Shown in pieces: positions 33,779-39,986 of a DNA stretch of 64,000 nucleotides. This DNA is from Cryobacterium sp. PAMC25264 (GTDB taxonomy: Bacteria; Actinomycetota; Actinomycetes; Actinomycetales; Microbacteriaceae), in the NCBI RefSeq assembly GCF_019443325.1, contig NZ_CP080383.1, positions 4,000,971 through 4,064,970 on the forward strand. Direction: 5' to 3'. The translations under genes were made by a program, and so were the position numbers. Position 1 is the stretch's first letter, and every line of letters begins with the position of its first letter. The notes under the pieces are model-generated. The model did no database searches, was not told the DNA's origin, and saw nothing but the letters and a program-made list of their open reading frames with translations.

Positions 33779-35386
33779 CTAGCTGCGGCGCTGCCGCACC
33801 TTGAGCAACACGGCCCCGGCGAGCATCAGCGCGAGTGACAGCGAGAGCAGCAGCCCCAGCGGAAGCTCGACGCCGGTGTTCGACAGCTGGCCGGTCGCAG
33901 CATCGGCAGCGGATGCATCAGCCACCAGGGTGACCGCGATGCTCGACACCTCGGTGCCGTCCACCACCAGCACCAGGTGGTGCTGCCCGAGCGCCGCATC
34001 CGCGGGGATGCTGCCGGACAGGGTGAGCGCGCCGGTGCCGGGCACAACGCCGGAGGCGAGGACCGCCACCGTGGAGTGCAGCTCGAAGCTCACGGTGGCG
34101 CCGGGTGTGGCGTCCGTCAGCGACACCGTGAGGCGCTGCCCGCGGGCAAGTACGGCGCCGTCCGAGTAGACCCCGCCAGAGGCGTTGGAGAACTCGACGT
34201 TCGTCGAGGCCGCTCCGGTGCCGGGCAGTGGCAGCCCCGGATTCGGCAGTCCGGGTACCTGGCCGCCGGGAGTCCCGGTGCCGGGTTCCGTACCGGGCAT
34301 CTCGCCACCGGGCGTGCCGGGGGTTTCGCCGCCCGGAGTCCCCGGCGTTTCGCCACCGGGTGTGCCCGGAGTCTCCCCGCCCGGAGTCCCGGGAGTCTCC
34401 CCGCCGGGCGTCCCAGGCGTTTCGCCACCGGGCGTGCCGGGCACCTCATCGGCCGCCAGCACAACCACCGGCGCGGAGTCGGCCGTCGCCGAGGCATAGC
34501 CCGGCGCGCTGGCCGTCACGGTGACCGCGAGGGATGCCCCGAGGTCGGCCGCGACCGGCGTGTAGCTCGCCGAGGTGGCGCCGTCGATGGCGGTTCCGTT
34601 CCGCGTCCAGCTGTAGCCGAGTGCGGCATCCGCGGGGTCGGCGTTGGTGCTCGCGGTCAGGGGCAGCCCCACCTTGGGCGTGCCGGTGACCACGGGAACG
34701 GTCATCGCCGCGGTGCGCTCGAAGGTGAGCTCGTACACCGAGGTGGTGGACCCATCCGCGGCCGTCACGGTCACCGTGGCCCCGGTCAGGCCGGTCGGCA
34801 CGACCTCGACCGTGGCCGCCGTGTCGATGGCGGATGCGGTGACAACGGCGGCCGCCGACCCCGTCAGCGGAACGGTGTACGCGGTGGTGTCGGCGTCGAA
34901 GCCCTGCACCGGGGTGCCGTTGACCGTGAGCCGGGCGAGCCCGGACACGTCAGCGACGCCCGCCGTCTTGCCGAACACCTGCACCTCGGAGACGACCATG
35001 TGCGTGTTCGGATAGGCGGTCATCACGACACGCAGCTGGCTGGTGCTCACGCCGGCCAGCGGCACGTCGATCACCGGGCCGGAGTTGTCCGTGGGCGTGG
35101 CGACGGCGATCGGGCCGCCGGGTACGTCCTGCCACCCGCCGGACCCGTCCAGGGCCTGCACGGTGACCGAGCTCGGCCAGCTCGTCGTGCCGTCCCTGTA
35201 GAAGTACAGCTTCGCCCGTGTCAGCGGCTGGGTCGACCCGAAGTTGTACGTCAGGGTGTCGGCGGCCGGCTTGTTGTCGCTCCGCCAGTTCGACCAGCCC
35301 TTGTCGTTGGTCACCCCGTTGCGGGTGCGGTCCACCGGGTAACCGGACTCCGTGGATGTCGCCGACGCCGAGGTGGTGCCGAGCAC
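33779..35386 (-). CDS. C-terminal, surface-anchoring part of the GH30 galactanase (after frameshift)
   Basis: This frame continues the GH30 protein after a one-base shift near 35449-35452. In order it has a discoidin/carbohydrate-binding-like domain (ESGYPVDRTRNGVTNDKGW...LTRAKLYFYRDG) and a cadherin-like beta domain with LARLTVNG. An Ig-like repeat follows (VPVVTGTPKVGLPL...YSWTRNGTAI), then a Pro/Gly/Thr spacer of 8-residue repeats, another beta domain, and an end resembling a sortase signal: LSNTG, a hydrophobic helix and RQRRS. ATG 35386 has no ribosome binding site that I can see, so it is probably not an independent gene. If the frameshift is an artefact, the full protein covers 33779-38058, about 1,426 residues. 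Confidence 0.75.
   Translation of the reverse strand: MLGTTSASATSTESGYPVDRTRNGVTNDKGWSNWRSDNKPAADTLTYNFGSTQPLTRAKLYFYRDGTTSWPSSVTVQALDGSGGWQDVPGGPIAVATPTDNSGPVIDVPLAGVSTSQLRVVMTAYPNTHMVVSEVQVFGKTAGVADVSGLARLTVNGTPVQGFDADTTAYTVPLTGSAAAVVTASAIDTAATVEVVPTGLTGATVTVTAADGSTTSVYELTFERTAAMTVPVVTGTPKVGLPLTASTNADPADAALGYSWTRNGTAIDGATSASYTPVAADLGASLAVTVTASAPGYASATADSAPVVVLAADEVPGTPGGETPGTPGGETPGTPGGETPGTPGGETPGTPGGETPGTPGGEMPGTEPGTGTPGGQVPGLPNPGLPLPGTGAASTNVEFSNASGGVYSDGAVLARGQRLTVSLTDATPGATVSFELHSTVAVLASGVVPGTGALTLSGSIPADAALGQHHLVLVVDGTEVSSIAVTLVADASAADAATGQLSNTGVELPLGLLLSLSLALMLAGAVLLKVRQRRS
34301..34444 (-). repeat. Six 24-bp tandem repeats encoding ETPGTPGG
   Basis: Six in-frame 24-bp units make the wall-spanning spacer of the GH30 protein. 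Units differ mainly at synonymous third positions, so the peptide is kept while the DNA has drifted. Confidence 0.9.
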
Positions 35387-38058
35387 GGAGAGGTTCTGCT
35401 CGCCGGCAACCGTGAGGATGACCGACAGGGTCGCGTCGAGCGCAGCCGCCCCGGGTCGTTCGAGGTGGCGCTACCGGAGACCGTCAGCACACCGGGGTCG
35501 GCCAACGCGTCCGCGTCCACTCCGTCCCACTCCCACGTGACGGCGGCGTCGAACCTGTTCGTGCTGGCGCCGATCTGGGCCGGCACCGTGGTGGGCGCCG
35601 CGGCGACGAGATCGTCGACCGTGATGCCTGCGTAGGTGGTGAGCGAAACCGGGTCAGTGGATGCGAACCCACCGATTTCGATCGTCGCGCTCGCCGAGTC
35701 GAAGGCCGTGCCGAACACATCCGTGCCCGAGCCCGTCACCGTGATGGTGCCCAGGCTGTCCCAGTCGGCTCCCTCGGTGTTCCAGGTGACCGGGATCGGG
35801 GCACCCAGGCCCGTGCTGTAGCGCGGCACGACGGTGGCCGGCAAGGTCGCCGGCACCCCCGCGACGGAGTTGGCCAGCACCGGCTCGAACGAGACCAGAG
35901 CGGTGTCCTGGAACGACCAGGTCTGGTTCGCACCCCCGTTGGAGGCGTAGACGTTCACCGCCGCGCCCTCGGTGGTCGACTGGCCGGGAACCTCAAGGGC
36001 CACCGGCAGGGCGCCGTTCACCAGGCTCCAGGTGGAGCCGTCGGTCGTGGTCGGGATCCACTGTTGGGCGGGGTCCGCGGCGGCGGCCTCCCGGGTCGAC
36101 TCGACCAGCAGGGTGCCGGAACCGTTGGCGGCCAGCGCCGTTCCGGCAGCGCTTCGCAGCACGAAGCGTTCGGTGTTGCTGTCGCCGGCGGTCACCTTCT
36201 CGGCGGTCCACAGCTGCGCACCGACCGTGCCAGCGGAGGTGGCGAGGGTGGTGATGGCGGCGGCGGGGTTGCTGCCGGTGGTGGCCTTGGCGGTGAGTGC
36301 CTTGCCACTCTGCGCTCCCACGACCCGGTAGGTGTGGGCATCCGTGAGCGGGGCGGCGGTGTCGGCGACGCCGCTCACGCCGTCGATCACGAAGGTGGTC
36401 ACCGACTTCGCCGGCACGGTGACCACGGCGGTCTTCGTGTCGGCGTCGATGGCGACAGCCGTCCCGGTCACCAGGGCGTTCTGGGTGACGTCGTCGGCGG
36501 GGGACTCGGTGGTGACAACCGGGGTGACGGTGGCCCCGGCGTCGATGGTGCCGAACTTGGCCAGGTCCACCGTGATGGTGCGGGCGGCGGTCTCGCTGTT
36601 GGCGTGCACCATGGTCAGGCCGGTGCCGTCGGCCGTGACGGCCGAGGTGGTCTGCGCGTTGGTCGAGGGGATGATGTGGTCACCCGGCTGGATGTAGTGG
36701 GTGAAGTTGCGCAGGGTGTTGTACTTCGCGTTGGTGAGCACCCGGCAGGACGGGTCGGCGTCGCCGTCCTTGAGACGGCGCACCGAGTCGCCGTCGGCGT
36801 TGCAGTCGAAGTCGATCAGTACGCTGCCCCAGTTGAGCTTTTCCACCTTTTCCATGTTGTAGCGGTCCTCCACCGGCTGCCACAGCACCCAGGCGGATGG
36901 TTCGAGCTCGCGCAGGTCGTCCATGACGCGGGTGGCGATGCCGATGCCGTTGTCCATGTTGGTCTGGTTGTGCACGCCGGAGCTGTCCCAGTTGCCTTCG
37001 ATCTCGCTCATCCAGAGCGGCTTCTCGGCGGACTTGGCGATGTCGCGCACCTTGAGCCGGTCGCTGGTGCCGTAGGTGTGCACGTTCAGCTGCTTCACCT
37101 CGGCCTTGGCCGCAGTGGTCCAGCCATTCCAGTTGGTCACGAAGGTGCCCGGGTTGGTCTCGTCCATCGCCGAGATCGTGGCCTCGGTGGTGGTGTCGGA
37201 CTCGGCCAGTTCGGCGGCCAGAGCCTTGATCACGGTGTCCTGCAGGGCCGGGCCGATGTGGGCGCCCTCCTGGCCGCCCTGCTTGGGCCAGCCGGTCTTG
37301 GAGTCGATGTTCGTGCCCCAGTAGTTGGTGTTGGGTTCGTTGAACGGGGCGATGGTGTCGAAGCTGATGCCCTCCTGCTCCTCCACCGACTGGGCCACGG
37401 TCTTCAGGTAGGCCACGTAGTCAGCCACACTGGACTTCTTGAGTTGGTCGGTGCTCGAGTTGAAGCCGCCGGAGACGTAGCCGCTCTCGGTCATGAAGTA
37501 CGGCGGCGAGTTGTTGAACGCCTCCCACTTGGTGATCTTGTCCTTGAGCGCGTTCACCCACCAGCGCTGGGTCTCGTCGGCGTCGAAGTTGTACGACGCG
37601 GGGTCGTCGGGGTCCCAGGCGGCGGCGTACCGGTCGCGGTCCGCGTAGTCCGAGCTGATCACACCGTTGCTGTCGCTGGCGACCAGGTCGGGGTTCCACC
37701 AGCCGTCCACGGCGCCGCCGGCACGCAGGTACGGCGGAACGTCGCTGGCGTTGCCGCCGCCTATGTTGTACCGGGCGATGTTGAGGTTGAGGCCGTCCGC
37801 GCCGAAGACCTTGTCGAAGAGGTCCTGGCGCACGTCTTCGGGGTAGCCGCCGGTGGCGTTTGCGAACCAGACCAGGCTGGTCCCCCAGCCCTCGAACTCC
37901 TCGTTCTGGTACGCGGGGTTGGGGGTGATGGTGAGTGGGGTGGCGGCGGGTGCGGCGACGGCCGGGGCCGCTGCGACCCCTGTTCCGATCCCGGTGGCAC
38001 CGAGCGCCAGCACTACGGTGATGGCAAGTGCGCGTCTGCGCCCTGACGACTTTGTCAT
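35311..38058 (-). CDS. Secreted endo-beta-1,6-galactanase-like glycosidase, GH30
   Basis: A signal peptide (basic start, hydrophobic core, AVAAPA cleavage) is followed by a GH30 barrel at about 40-480. The acid/base is Glu241 in APFNEPNTNYWG and the likely nucleophile is Glu352 in LWMSEIEG. A GH30 beta domain, a ricin-like CBM13 trefoil (HTYRVVGAQSGKAL to ANQTWSF) and Ig-like domains (GVPATLPATVVPRYSTG) follow. GH30 enzymes of this type cut beta-1,6-galactan side chains of arabinogalactan. After SATSNDPG the frame is wrong (residues RLRSTRPCRSSS onward); one extra G would restore AAALDATLSVILTVAGEQNLSVL and join the next frame. Operator-like sites precede the gene. Confidence 0.88.
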   Translation of the reverse strand: MTKSSGRRRALAITVVLALGATGIGTGVAAAPAVAAPAATPLTITPNPAYQNEEFEGWGTSLVWFANATGGYPEDVRQDLFDKVFGADGLNLNIARYNIGGGNASDVPPYLRAGGAVDGWWNPDLVASDSNGVISSDYADRDRYAAAWDPDDPASYNFDADETQRWWVNALKDKITKWEAFNNSPPYFMTESGYVSGGFNSSTDQLKKSSVADYVAYLKTVAQSVEEQEGISFDTIAPFNEPNTNYWGTNIDSKTGWPKQGGQEGAHIGPALQDTVIKALAAELAESDTTTEATISAMDETNPGTFVTNWNGWTTAAKAEVKQLNVHTYGTSDRLKVRDIAKSAEKPLWMSEIEGNWDSSGVHNQTNMDNGIGIATRVMDDLRELEPSAWVLWQPVEDRYNMEKVEKLNWGSVLIDFDCNADGDSVRRLKDGDADPSCRVLTNAKYNTLRNFTHYIQPGDHIIPSTNAQTTSAVTADGTGLTMVHANSETAARTITVDLAKFGTIDAGATVTPVVTTESPADDVTQNALVTGTAVAIDADTKTAVVTVPAKSVTTFVIDGVSGVADTAAPLTDAHTYRVVGAQSGKALTAKATTGSNPAAAITTLATSAGTVGAQLWTAEKVTAGDSNTERFVLRSAAGTALAANGSGTLLVESTREAAAADPAQQWIPTTTDGSTWSLVNGALPVALEVPGQSTTEGAAVNVYASNGGANQTWSFQDTALVSFEPVLANSVAGVPATLPATVVPRYSTGLGAPIPVTWNTEGADWDSLGTITVTGSGTDVFGTAFDSASATIEIGGFASTDPVSLTTYAGITVDDLVAAAPTTVPAQIGASTNRFDAAVTWEWDGVDADALADPGVLTVSGSATSNDPGRLRSTRPCRSSSRLPASRTSPCSAPPRRRRHPRSPVTRWTAPATG
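35449..35452 (-). other. Probable one-base deletion in a homopolymer
   Basis: On the coding strand the codons run CCG GGG CGG. A fifth G would give CCG GGG GCG GCT and restore the family-like sequence. The shift occurs in this G run (C run on the plus strand). Confidence 0.75.
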
Positions 38059-38115
38059 GGGTGGACCTTTCCTCCATTGGAAATGCGGTCAGCGATTACT
38101 GCCGTCCACAGGGGC

Positions 38116-38162
38116 TGTTAGCGTAAACAATCCTGTACGGACGCACATGTTTACGCAAACAT
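38116..38162. promoter_or_regulatory. Two LacI-type operators upstream of the GH30 gene
   Basis: ATGTTTACGCAAACAT at 38147-38162 differs by one base from the operators at 24089 and 24124. TGTTAGCGTAAACA at about 38116-38129 is a weaker copy. The spacing of about 32 bp is like that of the first pair, placing GH30 in the same regulon. Confidence 0.82.
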
Positions 38163-38224
38163 GGTTGCGAGTATGACGAACCCACGGGCACCTTGTCAAC
38201 CATTCGGGGGTTTCCGTGCCGTCT

Positions 38225-38260
38225 GAACTGTTCCCGAAGCGAACATCTGCGCCCAGTGCG
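38225..38260. repeat. Left half of a family A palindrome split by IS copy 1
   Basis: GAACTGTTCCC, then GCGAACATCTGCGCCCAGTGCG, matches the left arm of intact copies such as 49019-49055 and stops exactly at the IS boundary. The right half is at 39818-39862. Confidence 0.88.
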
Positions 38261-38269
38261 CGGTATTTG

Positions 38270-39262
38270 TCAACCTGTTTGAGACAGGTTGGGTTTGGGT
38301 TTTTGGCGGGGGTCGTTGATGCATACCCGGCCCGGTAGGGCCGGGGGCTTGGGGTGTTGGGCGTAGCGTTCTGGATGCGTTCGGAATGCGGTGTTGAGGA
38401 CTTGGCTTCTGCGGCGGGTCACTCGGTCGGTGCGGCCGTAGTGAACGTCGTTGGGGGTGTTCCAGGCGATGCCGGAGTGGCGGTGGTTCTGGTTGTATTC
38501 GTGGAAGAACCAGTCGAAGTAGGCGCGGGCGTCATCGGTCGTGTCGAAGATCTCAGGGAACGCGAGATCGTATTTCGCGGTCTTGAATAACGCTTCGCTG
38601 TAGGGGTTGTCGTTGGAGACTTTGGGCCGGGAGAAGGACTTATCGACGCCGAGTTTCTCCAGCAGTAAGGACACCGGTGTGCTCACCATCGCAGCACCGT
38701 TATCCGAGTGCAGAGAGTTCGGCGCGACGCCGTGGTTCGCGGTGACCGCTTCTTGGATCAGTTCTTCGGCGAGGTCACCATCCTCGTAGGCCTCCAGCCG
38801 CCAGCCCACGACGCGACGGGAGTAGATGTCCATGATCACGTAGAGGTGGAAGTAGCGGCCCCGGATCGTGGTCTTGAGCTTGGTGATGTCCCAGGACCAC
38901 ACCTGTGACGGGGCGGTCGCGACCAGCTCGGGGATCTTCTTCGGCGACCCCTCAGCCTGCCGGCGGCGCTCGTGGACCTGCCCGGCCGCGCGGGCGACGC
39001 GGTACCAGGAAGACTTCGACGCCAGGTAAACACCCGCATCCCAGGCCCGGTAAAAGGCTTGGCAGATCGAGAAGCCCTCATACTCAGGGGTGTTGATCAG
39101 CGCCAGGATCTGCGCGCTCTCCGCAGTGGAGAGCGTGGCCGGCTGGTGCCGGTCCTTCTGCGGGATCGGCGCGGCCAGGCGGGCGCGGGGGCTGCGGTGC
39201 CGATAGAACGATGCCCGCGAGTAGCCGACCAACGCGCAGGCCCGCACCACCGGCATCCCCAC
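38270..39262 (-). CDS. IS3-family transposase, catalytic subunit (OrfB)
   Basis: A 330-residue DDE transposase. The N-terminal HTH_21-like region (RACALVGYSRASFYRH) is followed by an rve integrase core with the catalytic triad in WSWDITKL, LHSDNGAAM and NPYSEALFK. The C-terminus is basic. The reading frame is open upstream to overlap the end of OrfA in the -1 frame, so a fused OrfAB made by frameshifting is possible. I see no classic A-rich slippery heptamer there, and reinitiation at GTG/ATG is the alternative. The stop lies inside the left inverted repeat. Confidence 0.92.
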   Translation of the reverse strand: MGMPVVRACALVGYSRASFYRHRSPRARLAAPIPQKDRHQPATLSTAESAQILALINTPEYEGFSICQAFYRAWDAGVYLASKSSWYRVARAAGQVHERRRQAEGSPKKIPELVATAPSQVWSWDITKLKTTIRGRYFHLYVIMDIYSRRVVGWRLEAYEDGDLAEELIQEAVTANHGVAPNSLHSDNGAAMVSTPVSLLLEKLGVDKSFSRPKVSNDNPYSEALFKTAKYDLAFPEIFDTTDDARAYFDWFFHEYNQNHRHSGIAWNTPNDVHYGRTDRVTRRRSQVLNTAFRTHPERYAQHPKPPALPGRVCINDPRQKPKPNLSQTG

Positions 39263-39291
39263 CGCAGTCAGGTCGACGACTGTTTCGAACG

Positions 39292-39741
39292 CTACTCGGT
39301 GGGTTTCGGCTTCCGAAACGCGGCCGGGATCGCTGGCTCGTCCGGCAGCGGCGGGGTGCGGATTTGTGAGCTCTTGGCCAGCGCGGACAAGAGCTCTGAG
39401 GCTTTTCCCAACACTTCCACCGCGCTCTCGGACTGCTCCAACTGGGCTTTGAGGATCGCGTTTTCCTTCTGCAATCGCAGAAATTCGATCCGTTCCTGTT
39501 TCGTCAACACGTACTTAGTCTGCCGCTGTTCCGTCTCGACCAGCAGGCCCTGCCGCTTCTCCTGACTCCACCGCGACAGCGACCTAACGTCGATGCCGAC
39601 TCGGCGACAGAACGCGGACTTCGCGCCGATCTCCGCGCCCGTCGACGCGTACTGCTCCCACTGCGCAAGAATCGCGAGGCGCTCAGCAGACGTGAAATGA
39701 TGCTTCCGAGTAAGCCGGGTTTGGACTTCTGACATTTCCAT
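39292..39741 (-). CDS. IS3-family transposase, DNA-binding subunit (OrfA)
   Basis: A 149-residue protein with a helix-turn-helix (SAERLAILAQWEQY...KSAFCRRVGIDVRSLSRW) followed by a leucine-zipper-like coiled coil (EFLRLQKENAILKAQLEQSESAVEVLGKAS), the usual layout of IS3 OrfA. It recognises the element ends and dimerises. The C-terminal 30 residues are Pro/Lys-rich. It is read in a different frame from OrfB, whose open frame overlaps its last codons. Confidence 0.88.
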   Translation of the reverse strand: MEMSEVQTRLTRKHHFTSAERLAILAQWEQYASTGAEIGAKSAFCRRVGIDVRSLSRWSQEKRQGLLVETEQRQTKYVLTKQERIEFLRLQKENAILKAQLEQSESAVEVLGKASELLSALAKSSQIRTPPLPDEPAIPAAFRKPKPTE

Positions 39742-39817
39742 TTGGATGTCCTCTTCCCCGCCCTCAGCCGGCCCGTGATGAAACGATGATTTGTCTCACC
39801 ACAGGCTGACACTCAGG

Positions 39818-39862
39818 GTGCGCCGGCACCATTTGTCCGCTTCGGGCACAGTCGCCCGCGCC
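39818..39862. repeat. Right half of the family A palindrome split by IS copy 1
   Basis: GTGCGCCGGCACCATTTGTCCGC, then TTCGGGCACAGTCGCC, completes the left half at 38225-38260. The stretch from here to 39986 otherwise holds only the dnaX promoter region. Confidence 0.88.
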
Positions 39863-39986
39863 AGCTCGCGCACTGCACCACCGCGCACGGCGGATGCCCG
39901 CGACCGGCCGGACGCGCCCCCGCGCGCATCCGCCGCCTGTGCATGGACCGACCGGCGTGTCAGTGGCACCAAGTACGATTGAACTC

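Larger units (their letters stand above)
38261..39817 (-). mobile_element. IS3-family insertion sequence, copy 1
   Basis: A 1,557-bp element with two transposase frames on the minus strand. Imperfect inverted repeats begin TGTCAACCTGTTTGAGACA at 38268 and, on the other strand, TGTCAGCCTGTGGTGAGACA at 39811. GTGCG occurs on both sides (38256-38260 and 39818-39822) as a likely target duplication; the exact ends are uncertain by about 6 bases. It differs from copy 2 (45997-47553) at only one base I found, 38819 G versus 46555 C, which is synonymous in the transposase. Confidence 0.92.

Noticed and set aside
15572..38162. Prophage or integrative element between ffs and dnaX
   Set aside because: No integrase, attachment-site repeats or phage genes are visible. 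tRNA-Ser is intact with its CCA and shows no duplicated 3' end.
39262..39310. Classic A-AAA-AAG slippery site for an OrfAB fusion in the IS
   Set aside because: The overlap reads CCG AAA CCC ACC GAG TAG and has no good heptamer. Fusion remains possible but is unsupported.
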